Positions 17,020 through 25,890 are shown, counted from the first letter of the stretch. The stretch: 64,000 nucleotides of DNA from GCA-003244245 sp050700115 (GCA_050700115.1 JBOHGG010000026.1:14275-78274); one strand, 5' to 3'. Notes: generated by a model from the letters alone, not told the origin. Translations and numbers: made by a program.

Positions 17020-19299
17020 GTGAGGTGCAGAGCCCACCTGATCGCCGCGGCCCTCCTGGTGGCGGTGCTGGGATTGCTGATGCCGAGCGCCCCCTGGGTG
17101 CAAGCAGCAGCGCAGCCCCAACCTGAGCGCGCGAACGTCCTGGCTCGACTCGAGCTGGCGGAGATGTCACCTCGGGTGGTCACCGCCGCCAGCGCGCCGG
17201 TGCTCAGAGTGACGGGCCGGGTGCTCAACGTCGGGGACCGGCCCATCACCAACCTCGAGATTCGGCTGCAACGCGACGAGCCGGTGATCTCCGACGAGGC
17301 GGCCGCGCGAGCCGTCCGCGACGTCCCCGAAGCGCTCCATGTCACCCGGTTCCAGCCGGTACCGGGTGACCTCGCCCCGGGGCAGAGCAGCCCGTTCCAG
17401 CTCGATGTGCCGCTGCGCGGCGGGGCAGAACTGGAGTCGCTGCAGATCACCGAACCGGGCGTGTACCCACTGCTGGTCAACCTCAACGGCAAGCCGGACT
17501 TCGGCGACACCGCGCGGCTGGCAGCGGTCCCGCTGCTGCTGCCGGTGCTCGGGATCCCGCCCACCGCCGTCGGCAAGCCGCCCGGACCGGTGCTGCGCCG
17601 GCCCCCCCAGCCGATGCCACTGACCGTGGTGTGGCCCCTGGCCACCGAACCCGCGCGGCTGCCCACCGGCCCCGGCGAACCGATCCTGATCCGCGGCGAC
17701 CGCTCCGGAACGGATCCGGTGGCTGCCGACATCGCTGCCGGTGGGCGACTCGACGGCTTGCTCGGTGCGCTCGAGCAGGTGGTGCCGCCAGGGTCGCCAC
17801 TGGCCGCAGCCGTCTGCGTCGCGATCGACCCGGCGCTGGTGGAGACGGTCGACGGGATGAGCCGCGGCTACCGGGTGGCCCATCCCGGCGGGATCAGCGA
17901 GGGCACCGGCGCGGAAGACGCCCAGCGCTGGCTTGATCGGCTGCGCGGCGCCGTCGAAGGTCGATGCGTCCTGCCGCTGCCCTACGCCGATGCCGACCTG
18001 GTGGCACTGTCCCGCGCTGGGCTGACCGACCTGGAGTCGCTGGCCACCAGCACCGGCGTACAGCTGGTGGGCGACCTGCTCGGGGTGCAGCCGCTGACCG
18101 GGGTGAGCTGGCCGGCGGGCGCGGTGCTCGACGAGCGCACCCTGGCCGACCTCACCACCCTGCAGACTCACGCGGTACTGCTGGAACCCCGGGGGCTGCT
18201 GGAAACCGGCGACGTCTCCCCCCAGACAACGGCCCGTGACGTCGTCGGCCTGGCAACCAGCCTGCCGGGCAGCCCTGGTAGCGCTCCCACCGGCGTGCTC
18301 GTCGACCCGCTCCTGAGCAGCGCGCTGGCCCTCGACGAGGTCGGCCAGCCCGGAAATGACGCCGTCGGCGCCGACTTCGACATCGATCGGCGGCCCACCG
18401 GCACCGCGAGCCCACTGGCCGCACAGGACGGGCTCGGCGCGCTGGTGTACCGCGCCGCCGCCGACCCGGATCGCCGCCCCGTGCTGCTGGTTCCGCCGCG
18501 CCGCTGGCAGGTCCGTGGTGTGGAGGCCACCGCGCTGATCAACGCCGCCCGGCAGCTGATCGAGCTCGGCTATTTCGCCCCCCGCGAGCTGCCCGCGCTG
18601 GCCACCACCCGCCCCGGCGGCCCCCCTTCCACGGTGGCCTACCCGCCACAGGCCGGCGCCGAGGAGATCCCACAACAGGTCACCGCAGACATCAAAAGGG
18701 CCCTAGACGTCCTGCGCGACCTGCAGGTCGCCACCGTCAAGGACCCCACCGCAAACCTCGAGCCGGTCGATCTGCTCGACCCACTGCGGCTCGGGCTGCT
18801 GCGCGGGGTGTCCTCGGCCTGGCGCGGCAACCCGAACCGGGCCATCCAGGTGACCGGACAGGAGCGCGGCCGGCTCGACGACCTGCGTCGGTCGGTACGG
18901 ATCGTGCCGTCATCCGGCCCCTACAGCCTGGCGGCCTCAGACTCCCCACTGCTGATCACCGTGAGCAACGAGTTGCCGGTCGGTGTGCAGGTTGCACTGA
19001 GCCTGACCGAGACCGCCGGGCTGCGCGCCGGGGCGGTCGGGCTGCAGTTGGTGCCGGCCCGCAGCACCCGGCAGTTCGTCATCCCGGCAGAGGTGAGCCG
19101 GACCGGTCAGTTCAGCGTCGAGGCCAGGCTGAGCACCCCGGACGGCACCCCGCTGGGCGAGCCGAGCACCCTGCAGGTGCGCTCCACCGCATTCGGCACC
19201 GTTACTGTCGCGCTCACCGCGGGCGCCGGTGCTGTGCTGGTTGGGCTGGTGGCCCGCCGGATCGTGCGCCGAGTGCGCAGAGCACGGGAAGCCGGGTGA
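17020..19299 (+). CDS. DUF6049 family secreted, membrane-anchored protein (Rv3909-like)
   Basis: Large envelope protein of 759 residues, function unknown. A signal peptide (about 1-32, cleavage after VQAAA) is followed by an Ig-like N-terminal region (LRVTGRVLNVGDRPITNLEI), a long central region, a second beta-rich region (ITVSNELPVGVQVALSL) and one C-terminal transmembrane helix (VTVALTAGAGAVLVGLVA) with a basic tail. Start is GTG 17020. Its stop overlaps the murJ GTG by 4 nt (GTGA), so it is co-translated with the lipid II flippase and probably serves envelope assembly. Confidence 0.88.
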   Translation: MRCRAHLIAAALLVAVLGLLMPSAPWVQAAAQPQPERANVLARLELAEMSPRVVTAASAPVLRVTGRVLNVGDRPITNLEIRLQRDEPVISDEAAARAVRDVPEALHVTRFQPVPGDLAPGQSSPFQLDVPLRGGAELESLQITEPGVYPLLVNLNGKPDFGDTARLAAVPLLLPVLGIPPTAVGKPPGPVLRRPPQPMPLTVVWPLATEPARLPTGPGEPILIRGDRSGTDPVAADIAAGGRLDGLLGALEQVVPPGSPLAAAVCVAIDPALVETVDGMSRGYRVAHPGGISEGTGAEDAQRWLDRLRGAVEGRCVLPLPYADADLVALSRAGLTDLESLATSTGVQLVGDLLGVQPLTGVSWPAGAVLDERTLADLTTLQTHAVLLEPRGLLETGDVSPQTTARDVVGLATSLPGSPGSAPTGVLVDPLLSSALALDEVGQPGNDAVGADFDIDRRPTGTASPLAAQDGLGALVYRAAADPDRRPVLLVPPRRWQVRGVEATALINAARQLIELGYFAPRELPALATTRPGGPPSTVAYPPQAGAEEIPQQVTADIKRALDVLRDLQVATVKDPTANLEPVDLLDPLRLGLLRGVSSAWRGNPNRAIQVTGQERGRLDDLRRSVRIVPSSGPYSLAASDSPLLITVSNELPVGVQVALSLTETAGLRAGAVGLQLVPARSTRQFVIPAEVSRTGQFSVEARLSTPDGTPLGEPSTLQVRSTAFGTVTVALTAGAGAVLVGLVARRIVRRVRRAREAG

Positions 19300-20987
19300 C
19301 AGTGGAGTTCTCGGACACCGCGAACCACACTGGTGCACACCAGGCTGGGCGGCCGCAGACCTCGGTCGCGGCAGCCACTCGCATGATGGCAGTGGCCACT
19401 CTGGTCAGCCGGATCACCGGGTTCGTCCGCCAGCTCGGGCTCGCCGCCATCCTCGGGCTGGGTGTGATCAACGACTCCTACACCGTCTCCAACACGCTGC
19501 CGGCGATGCTCTACGAGCTCTTGCTCGGTGGGGTACTGACCAGCGTCGTGGTGCCGCTGCTGGTACGCGCGGCGAAGGAGGACGCCGACCAGGGCGAGGC
19601 CTACGCGCAGCGGCTGGTCACCATCGCCTGCGTGGCACTGGGCGGGGCCACGGTGCTCGCCGTCGCCGGGGCACCGCTGCTGGCCGCGCTGCTGCTCGGC
19701 GACGGCGCGGCCGCCAATCCGCAGCTGGCCACGGTGTTCGGCTATCTACTGCTGCCGCAGATCTTGTTCTACGGCTTGTCCGGGCTGTTCGGGGCGATCC
19801 TCAATGCCCGCAGCATCTTCGGCCCGCCCGCCTGGGCGCCGGTGCTCAACAACGTCATCGTGCTGGGTTTCCTGGGGATCTACGCCCTGGTACCTGGTGA
19901 GATCACGCTCAACCCAACCCAGCTGAGCGACCCGAAGCTGCTGGTCCTGGGTTTGGGCACGACCGCGGGCATCATCGCGCAGGCTCTGGTGCAGCTGCCC
20001 GGGCTGCGCCGGGCGGGTTTCCACTTCGGCTGGCGATGGGGCTGGGACCCCAGACTGACCCAGGCCAGCGGGATGGCGGCCTGGTTCGTGCTCTATGTAC
20101 TGGTCGGCCAGCTCGGCTTCGTGGTCACCACCCGGTCGGCGGCGCAGGGCGACCCGGGCGGGGTGGTGATCTACAGCCTGGTGTGGCTGCTGCTGCAACT
20201 ACCCTACGGCGTGCTCGGCTACTCCCTGCTCACGGCGATCATGCCGCGGATGAGCCGGGCGGCGGCCGACGCCGACTGGCGCGCAGTGGTCAAGGATCTG
20301 TCGCTGGGTAGCCGCTACTTGACGGTGCTGCTGATCCCGATCACCGTCATCTTCACCCTTGCTGGGGAGCAGATCGGGGTTGCCCTGTTCTCGCTGGGCA
20401 AGGCCAGCAGCAATGCCGAGCGCCTGGGCGCTGCGCTGGCCGTCTCCGCCTTCGGCCTGCTGCCTTACGCGGTGACGATGCTGCAGATGCGGGTCTTCTA
20501 CTCGATGGCCGACGCGCGCACCCCAACGATGATCAACGCGGTGATGGTGGCCGTGAAGCTGCCGCTGCTGCTGGCCTGCCCGGTAGTGCTGGACGGCGCC
20601 GATGTCGTGCTCGGGCTCACCGCGGTCAACTCGCTGTCCTGCGTGCTGGGTGCCATGGTCGGGCAGGCCTGGCTGCGCCGGCGACTGGGCCGGGTGGAGA
20701 CCAAGCGCACCTTGATCACCCTGCGAAACTGCCTGCTGGCTGCAGTGCCCGCGGTGGGCGCGGTGCTCGGTCTGCGCGCCCTGCTCGGTGACGCTGTAGA
20801 CGGCGTCGGGGGGGCTTGGCTGGACTTGGTGCTCACCACCGTCGTCGTCGGCGTGGTGATGGGCGTCTCCCTTATTGCCCTGCGCACCCCGGAGCTCACC
20901 GGGGCGATCCGGGGGGCGATCCGGGGATCGGCGCGGGGGACCCGCCAACCGCCCGAACAACCCCCGAATCACTCCCGAGAGCCGTAG
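19296..20987 (+). CDS. murJ: Lipid II flippase MurJ
   Basis: Fourteen-helix MOP-superfamily flippase moving lipid II across the membrane for peptidoglycan synthesis; 563 residues. Conserved segments are TLVSRITGFVRQLGLA, INDSYTVSNTLPAMLYELLLG near the N-terminus and QMRVFYSMADARTP in the second half. GTG 19296 overlaps the upstream stop. In M. tuberculosis the orthologue Rv3910 is fused to a pseudokinase; here the fused part is encoded by the next gene. Confidence 0.95.
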   Translation: MTVEFSDTANHTGAHQAGRPQTSVAAATRMMAVATLVSRITGFVRQLGLAAILGLGVINDSYTVSNTLPAMLYELLLGGVLTSVVVPLLVRAAKEDADQGEAYAQRLVTIACVALGGATVLAVAGAPLLAALLLGDGAAANPQLATVFGYLLLPQILFYGLSGLFGAILNARSIFGPPAWAPVLNNVIVLGFLGIYALVPGEITLNPTQLSDPKLLVLGLGTTAGIIAQALVQLPGLRRAGFHFGWRWGWDPRLTQASGMAAWFVLYVLVGQLGFVVTTRSAAQGDPGGVVIYSLVWLLLQLPYGVLGYSLLTAIMPRMSRAAADADWRAVVKDLSLGSRYLTVLLIPITVIFTLAGEQIGVALFSLGKASSNAERLGAALAVSAFGLLPYAVTMLQMRVFYSMADARTPTMINAVMVAVKLPLLLACPVVLDGADVVLGLTAVNSLSCVLGAMVGQAWLRRRLGRVETKRTLITLRNCLLAAVPAVGAVLGLRALLGDAVDGVGGAWLDLVLTTVVVGVVMGVSLIALRTPELTGAIRGAIRGSARGTRQPPEQPPNHSREP

Positions 20988-21079
20988 ACTTGAGAATTGC
21001 CTCTCGTGGTGTGCCTCTGGGGTGTTGCGTCGAGGGCGGGGCTGCGCGGCGAAGAACGCGGGGAGGTTGATCAGGACCG

Positions 21080-22615
21080 GTGAGTGGGGACTCTGGGGAC
21101 TCTGCGGGGGCGGGGACACACCGGCCCGGCCCCCCGTGGCCGACCCCCGGCGCGCTTGTCGGGAAGGGTCGTTACCGCCTACTGTCCGAAGTCGGCCGCG
21201 ACGATCGCTGCTCCGTGCGACTGTGGCGGGGCCGCGACCTGGTGCTGGACCGTGACGTCGCCCTGACCTTGTTCATTGCGGCACCGCAAGATCCCGGGGC
21301 GCTCAGGCTGATCCGCTCCGCGGTGGCGCGCGCGCTGCGCTCGGCCCGGCTGGAGGCGGCCGGTGCCGCGCGGGTCCTCGATGTGCTGGAACCCGACGCC
21401 AAGTTCGGCCCGACCGTCGCGGTCGTGGTCGCGGAGTGGACCCGGGGTCGTGGGCTGGCCGAGCTACTGGACGACGGGCTACCCCCGCCGTCGGTGGCGG
21501 CCGGCATCCTGGCTCCACTCGCTGGTGCGGTCGACATCGCACACAGCGCCGGCCTGATCCTCGGCTGCGACCATCCGTACCGGATCAGGGTGACCCCCGA
21601 CCGGCAGGCGCGGCTGGCCTTTCCTGGCCCCCTTCCGGCGGCCGGGCCTCAAGACGACATCCGGGGCCTGGGCGCGATGCTGTACCTGCTGCTCACCGGC
21701 TACTGGCCGCTGCCCGGTGGGCCGAGCGACCTGCCGACCGCGCCGGTGCAGCCGGACGGCTCCCCGGCCAGCCCCACGACGCTTCGGCCCGGCGTGCCGG
21801 TGGATCTGTCCACCCTGGCGATGCGCAGCCTCGCCGATCCGGGCACCGCCGGCGGTCTGCACACCGGCGCCGCCGTGCGGCGGGTGCTCGAGCTCAACGT
21901 GACGGAGGCGGCCGACGCCGAGCTGGCCTTGGCGGCCTCCCATAAAGGTCGCCACAGTCGTACCCGGCCGGCCGATCCGGAACGAGCCCGCCGGCAACGC
22001 CGGACGAAGCTGGGCCTGTCGATGACGGTGCTGGCCGTCGCCTCGCTGCTGATCCTGGGCTACGCCGGCATGCAGGTGCTGTCGGTGTTCACCAACGCCG
22101 GGGGTACCCCACTGGTTGTCGCCGGTCCCTCGCCGGCCGAGCCACCTGCGCCGCCGCCGGCGGCACTGTCCTCGGTCCGGGTCAAGAACCTGGCGGTCTA
22201 TGACCCTTCAGGCAAGGGCCGCCCGGACCATGTGAAGGACGTCGGCAAGCTCCTCGACGGCAATCCAAACACCGCGTGGTCGACCGACTCCTACCGCCAG
22301 CAGTTCCCCACCTACAAGAAGGGGCTCGGCGTCATGCTGAGCTTCGAGCAGCCCGTCGCGGCGGCCTCGGTGACCGTGATATCGCCGAGTCCTGGCACCG
22401 TGCTCGAAATACGCACCGCAGCGTCGCCGAGGGCGGAGCTGAGTGAGACCACCCTGATCGGCACCGCCACCCTCGGTCACGGCAGCACCCAGATCCCATT
22501 GCGGACCGTGCCATCGACCCGCTACCTGCTGGTGTGGATCACCGAACTGGGCGGCGGGGGAGATCGCAACCAGTCCAGACTCAGCGAGGTCGGAGTCCAG
22601 ACCCGCGCCACCTGA
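21080..22615 (+). CDS. Transmembrane pseudokinase with extracytoplasmic discoidin-like domain (C-terminal half of MviN of mycobacteria)
   Basis: 511-residue membrane protein. The kinase-like domain (about 27-270, GKGRYRLLSEVGRDDRCSV) lacks the VAxK lysine (VALTLF), the HRD aspartate and the DFG motif, so it is a pseudokinase. A transmembrane helix follows (about 314-336). The outer part (about 365-511) has SSVRVKNLAVYDP and LLDGNPNTAWSTD, typical of galactose-binding/discoidin-like folds. In mycobacteria the fused pseudokinase recruits FhaA to regulate MurJ; the same role in trans is inferred here. Start GTG 21080. A 22-bp repeat array follows its stop. Confidence 0.85.
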   Translation: MSGDSGDSAGAGTHRPGPPWPTPGALVGKGRYRLLSEVGRDDRCSVRLWRGRDLVLDRDVALTLFIAAPQDPGALRLIRSAVARALRSARLEAAGAARVLDVLEPDAKFGPTVAVVVAEWTRGRGLAELLDDGLPPPSVAAGILAPLAGAVDIAHSAGLILGCDHPYRIRVTPDRQARLAFPGPLPAAGPQDDIRGLGAMLYLLLTGYWPLPGGPSDLPTAPVQPDGSPASPTTLRPGVPVDLSTLAMRSLADPGTAGGLHTGAAVRRVLELNVTEAADAELALAASHKGRHSRTRPADPERARRQRRTKLGLSMTVLAVASLLILGYAGMQVLSVFTNAGGTPLVVAGPSPAEPPAPPPAALSSVRVKNLAVYDPSGKGRPDHVKDVGKLLDGNPNTAWSTDSYRQQFPTYKKGLGVMLSFEQPVAAASVTVISPSPGTVLEIRTAASPRAELSETTLIGTATLGHGSTQIPLRTVPSTRYLLVWITELGGGGDRNQSRLSEVGVQTRAT

Positions 22616-22627
22616 CCCCACCCCGGC

Positions 22628-22781
22628 GTGTCCGCTCCCGGTGCCCGGTGTGTCCGCTTCCGGTGCCCGGTGTGTCAGCTTCCGGTGCCCGGTGTGTCCG
22701 CTCCCGGTGCCCGGTGTGTCCGCTCCCGGTGCCCGGTGTGTCGGCTCCCGGTGCCCCCTGTGTACGCCGCTCATGCACGGT
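22628..22781 (+). repeat. 22-bp tandem repeat array, locus 4 (7 units)
   Basis: The longest array: units start every 22 bp at 22628, 22650, 22672, 22694, 22716, 22738 and 22760, the last diverged. Most read GTGTC(C/A/G)GCT(C/T)CC then GGTGCCCGGT. It begins 13 nt after the pseudokinase stop and ends 11 nt before the small frame ahead of sigM. Confidence 0.9.
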
Positions 22782-22792
22782 ACTGCGGCGGC

Positions 22793-22840
22793 ATGACCAT
22801 GACCGCCGACGCGCCCGCTCCCGCGGAGGCGGCATCATGA
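22793..22840 (+). CDS. Possible 15-codon upstream peptide overlapping the sigM start
   Basis: ATG at 22793 opens a frame encoding MTMTADAPAPAEAAS; its TGA overlaps the sigM ATG (ATGA at 22837-22840). The overlap suggests translational coupling, but there is no independent support for expression. Confidence 0.3.
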   Translation: MTMTADAPAPAEAAS

Positions 22841-23448
22841 CCGCCGTGAGTTCGGATGCCGACCTGATCGCGGCGCACGTTGCGGGGGATCCACTCGCGT
22901 TCACCGAGCTCGTGCGCCGGCACCGAGACCGGATGTGGGCCATCGCCCTGCGGACCCTGGGTGATCCCGATGAGGCCGCCGACGCAGTGCAGGACGCGTT
23001 CATCTCGGCGTTCCGCTCAGCCGGCGGATTTCGTGGCCAGGCCCAGGTGACCACCTGGTTGCATCGGATCGTGGTCAACGCCTGCCTGGACCGGATCCGC
23101 CGCAACCGGGCCCGCCCCACCTCGCCGCTGCCTGACGCCGGCCCGGGTGAGCGGGCATTGACACTGGACGCGGTGGCAGACCAGGAGTCCCGACTGGCGG
23201 TCGACGACGCGCTGGGGTCATTGCCTATCGAACAACGTGCCGCCATCCTGCTGGTCGATGTCGAGGGGTACTCGGTAGCCGAGACCGCCCAGATGTTGGG
23301 GGTAGCCGAGGGAACGGTCAAGAGCCGCTGTGCGCGCGGACGCGCCCGGCTGGCGGTGCTACTCGGACATCTGCGGAACCCCGATGCGAATGCAAACGTC
23401 TCATCTGGTGCCATGGCCGTGCGCTCCCATCGAAAGGGGGGACGATGA
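22837..23448 (+). CDS. sigM: ECF RNA polymerase sigma factor SigM
   Basis: Extracytoplasmic-function sigma factor of 203 residues. Region 2 has FTELVRRHRDRMWAIALRTL and DEAADAVQDAFISAF; region 4 has LPIEQRAAILLVDVEGYSVAETA and GVAEGTVKSRCARGRARL. Start ATG 22837 follows an AGGCGG ribosome site. The next gene, an anti-sigma factor, overlaps its stop by 4 nt (ATGA), the usual pairing. Position between murJ/pseudokinase and trxB matches Rv3911. Confidence 0.92.
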   Translation: MTAVSSDADLIAAHVAGDPLAFTELVRRHRDRMWAIALRTLGDPDEAADAVQDAFISAFRSAGGFRGQAQVTTWLHRIVVNACLDRIRRNRARPTSPLPDAGPGERALTLDAVADQESRLAVDDALGSLPIEQRAAILLVDVEGYSVAETAQMLGVAEGTVKSRCARGRARLAVLLGHLRNPDANANVSSGAMAVRSHRKGGR

Positions 23449-24344
23449 CCGCTACCGGAGGTCCGGTACGCCCTGGCGATCCCTCGGCACGGTCGCCGCA
23501 ACGGCCGCCGGAGTGGTCGCTAGAGCTGCTCGCAGACCTGCACGCGGATGCGCTCACCGGGCGAGTGGCCGCTCGGTTGCGGCCTCGGGTGGCCGCCGAT
23601 CCGCAGGCTCGCACGATGCTCGCGGGGCTGGACGCCACGGTGGCTGACCTGGCGGCGCTGCCTACACGGTACCCGGCCCGGATGCCCGACGCCGTGGCGC
23701 AGCGCCTCGACGCAGCGCTGGCCGTCGAGGCGCTGGCTGTTGCGACCCAGGGGGCTGACCGTCATCCCTCTCATCCCCCGGCCCCGGCCCCGGCCCCGGC
23801 CCCGGCCCCGGCCCCGGCCCCGGCCCCGGCCCCGGAACGACCGCATACCGCGCACCGCCGCGCCGTGGCGCGCAAGCCGGTGATCATGGTGGCTGCGCGG
23901 CGCCACCTTCGTGCCCGCTGGATCGGTGCCGGTGTGCTGGCAGCCGCCGTAGCTGGGCTGGCAATGTTGGGCGTGATGACCGGCGTGATGACCGGGCAGG
24001 CGCCGCCAGCCGGCAACGCGCTGGGCGCCGCAGTGGTCTCACCACCGGCCCCGCTGGCGCTGTCCGGCGGGGACCTCGGTGACGCGCTGGATCACGCGCT
24101 GGGGGCGCGCGACTACGGTCCGCTATCCCGGCCGGAAGCGCTGCGACGCTGCCTGGACGCCAACGATGTGCCGGTGCGCGACAAGCCCCTGGGTGCCCGC
24201 GAGGTCACCCTCGACGGTCGGCGCGGTGTGATACTCGTGTTGCCCACCATTCAGGTCGCCCAGGTCCGGCTACTCGTGGTGGGTCCGGACTGCGGCCCGG
24301 GCAACCCCGCCCGGATGGCCGACGATGTGGCGTCCCGCCGCTGA
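23445..24344 (+). CDS. Anti-sigma-M factor (Rv3912/RsmA-like) with Pro-Ala repeat linker
   Basis: Single-pass membrane protein of 299 residues expected to hold SigM inactive. The N-terminal cytoplasmic part (about 20-100, EWSLELLADLHADALTGRVA) is the sigma-binding side. A linker at about 110-128 is an uninterrupted Pro-Ala repeat. One transmembrane helix lies near 162-182 (WIGAGVLAAAVAGLAMLGVM), followed by an outer domain. ATG 23445 overlaps the sigM stop. The linker is encoded by a hexanucleotide tandem repeat that can change length without breaking the frame. Confidence 0.85.
   Translation: MTATGGPVRPGDPSARSPQRPPEWSLELLADLHADALTGRVAARLRPRVAADPQARTMLAGLDATVADLAALPTRYPARMPDAVAQRLDAALAVEALAVATQGADRHPSHPPAPAPAPAPAPAPAPAPAPERPHTAHRRAVARKPVIMVAARRHLRARWIGAGVLAAAVAGLAMLGVMTGVMTGQAPPAGNALGAAVVSPPAPLALSGGDLGDALDHALGARDYGPLSRPEALRRCLDANDVPVRDKPLGAREVTLDGRRGVILVLPTIQVAQVRLLVVGPDCGPGNPARMADDVASRR
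23776..23835 (+). repeat. CCCCGG hexanucleotide tandem repeat (10 units) inside the anti-sigma gene
   Basis: Ten perfect copies of CCCCGG, encoding alternating Pro and Ala. Being a multiple of three, slippage would lengthen or shorten the linker between the sigma-binding part and the membrane helix without frameshift. Confidence 0.9.
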
Positions 24345-24505
24345 CGTTGAGTGCCCTTCAAGGGCTACCAACCCACCCCGGCGCCGTCTCTCACGACTAC
24401 CAACCCGCCGGGGCCCAGCGCACCGCCCACCACGCAAGACCTCGACGTTGGTAGCTGTTGAGCGCACCACCTACCCGGGTTGGCGGTACTTGGAGAGCGG
24501 CCAAC
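24345..24505. repeat. Cluster of palindromic elements related to the leuS insertion
   Basis: Right arm 24485-24505 matches the reverse complement consensus of the leuS element at 19 of 21 bases; the left arm at 24447 starts GTTGGTAGCT but is degenerate. The unit 24447-24505 is 59 bp, almost the size of the leuS copy. A further inverted partial arm (TTCAAGGGCTACCAAC, about 24357-24372) and ACTACCAAC (24396-24404) lie just upstream. Confidence 0.65.
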
Positions 24506-24511
24506 TGTGTC

Positions 24512-24538
24512 GGGAACATCGGTCCGTAGGATCGTGTT
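24512..24538 (+). promoter_or_regulatory. SigR/SigH-type promoter for trxB-trxA
   Basis: GGGAAC (24512-24517), an 18-nt spacer and GTT (24536-24538) match the GGGAAY-N18-GTT consensus of thiol-oxidative-stress sigma factors of Actinobacteria, which are known to drive trxB/trxA. The predicted transcript would begin close to the trxB start codon. Confidence 0.6.
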
Positions 24539-25522
24539 GTGACCAACGTGAACGAGCAGATCCGGGACGTCATCATTATCGGCTCGGGTCCGGCTGGTTA
24601 CACAGCCGCGATCTACACCGCGCGGGCCCAGCTGGAACCGCTCGTCTTCGAGGGAAGCCAGTACGGCGGCGCTCTGATGACCACGACTGACGTGGAGAAC
24701 TATCCGGGTTTCCGCGACGGGATCATGGGCCCGGACCTGATGGAGCAATTCCGCGCGCAGGCCGAGCGCTTCGGCGCCGAGCTGCAGGCCAAGGACGTGA
24801 CGTCGGTCGAGCTGACCGATGAGGTCAAGCGGGTCATGGTCGGTCAGACCACCCACCTCGCCCAGTCGGTCATCCTCGCGATGGGCGCGCAGCCCCGCTA
24901 CCTGGGTGTCCCCGGCGAGCAGGAATTGCTCGGCCGCGGCGTCAGCTCGTGCGCGACCTGCGACGGCTTCTTCTTCCGCGACCAGGACATCGCCGTCATC
25001 GGCGGCGGGGACTCGGCGATGGAGGAGGCCATCTTCCTCACCCGGTTCGCTCGGTCGGTGACCGTGGTGCACCGGCGTGACGAGTTCCGCGCCTCGAAGA
25101 TCATGCTCGAGCGCGCCCGAAACAACGAGAAGATCGGCTGGCGCACCGGGGTGACTGTCGATCGCGTGCTGGGCGAGAATGGCGTCACCGGGCTGGAGCT
25201 CTCCGACGGCTCGACGCTGGAGGCAACCGGGATGTTCGTGGCGGTCGGGCACGATCCACGCAGCGAACTGGTCCGCGACCAGGTGCAGACCGACGCCGAG
25301 GGTTACGTCCTGGTCGACGCGCCGAGCACGGCCACCAGCATCGATGGCGTCTTCGCCTCGGGGGATCTGGTGGACCGCATTTACCGGCAGGCTGTCACTG
25401 CCGCCGGCACCGGCTGCGCGGCCGCGATCGACGCCGAGCGCTGGCTCGCCGAGCACGCGCTGGATCCGCACGCCGAGGTGGCCGCCGAGTTCGTCGGCGG
25501 CGGCTATGGCTCGAAGTCCTGA
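24539..25522 (+). CDS. trxB: Thioredoxin reductase
   Basis: FAD/NADPH enzyme that reduces thioredoxin; about 327 residues. FAD motif IIIGSGPAGYTAAIYTARA, redox CATC in SSCATCDGFFF, NADPH motif VIGGGDSAMEEA, and the C-terminal FAD contact GVFASGDLVD are present. GTG 24539 is the first start, but the SigR-type promoter ends at 24538, so GTG 24548 (product starts MNEQIRDVII) is more likely used, leaderless or nearly so. trxA follows after 41 nt. Confidence 0.95.
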   Translation: MTNVNEQIRDVIIIGSGPAGYTAAIYTARAQLEPLVFEGSQYGGALMTTTDVENYPGFRDGIMGPDLMEQFRAQAERFGAELQAKDVTSVELTDEVKRVMVGQTTHLAQSVILAMGAQPRYLGVPGEQELLGRGVSSCATCDGFFFRDQDIAVIGGGDSAMEEAIFLTRFARSVTVVHRRDEFRASKIMLERARNNEKIGWRTGVTVDRVLGENGVTGLELSDGSTLEATGMFVAVGHDPRSELVRDQVQTDAEGYVLVDAPSTATSIDGVFASGDLVDRIYRQAVTAAGTGCAAAIDAERWLAEHALDPHAEVAAEFVGGGYGSKS

Positions 25523-25563
25523 TCACCAGACTCCCCCAGACTCAGACCCCGACAGGAGACGAT

Positions 25564-25890
25564 ATGGCAGACAAGTCGACCGTGATCGTGACCGACAAGT
25601 CGTTCGCCGACGACGTACTCGGCAGCGACAAGCCGGTGCTGGTGGACTTCTGGGCGTCCTGGTGCGGACCCTGCAAGATGGTGGCGCCGGTGCTGGAGGA
25701 GATCGCGTCGGAGCACGAGAAGATCACCATCGCGAAGATGGACATCGACGCGAACCCCAGCACTCCGCGCGACTACAAGATCATGTCGATCCCGACCATG
25801 ATCCTGTTCTCCAACGGTGAGCCGGTCAAGCAGATAGTCGGCGCCAAGGCCAAGGCCGCGCTGCTGGAAGATCTGGCCGACTACATCTGA
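25564..25890 (+). CDS. trxA: Thioredoxin
   Basis: 108-residue thioredoxin, the disulfide reductant recycled by TrxB. The active site is WCGPC in VDFWASWCGPCKMVAP, with the cis-proline in SIPTMILF. ATG 25564 has a GGAGA ribosome site. It is co-directional with trxB and cwlM, as trxB2-trxC-cwlM in mycobacteria. Confidence 0.96.
   Translation: MADKSTVIVTDKSFADDVLGSDKPVLVDFWASWCGPCKMVAPVLEEIASEHEKITIAKMDIDANPSTPRDYKIMSIPTMILFSNGEPVKQIVGAKAKAALLEDLADYI

Noticed and set aside
5743..22781. 22-bp repeat arrays as CRISPR
   Set aside because: Units are directly adjacent with no spacers, and no cas genes are present.
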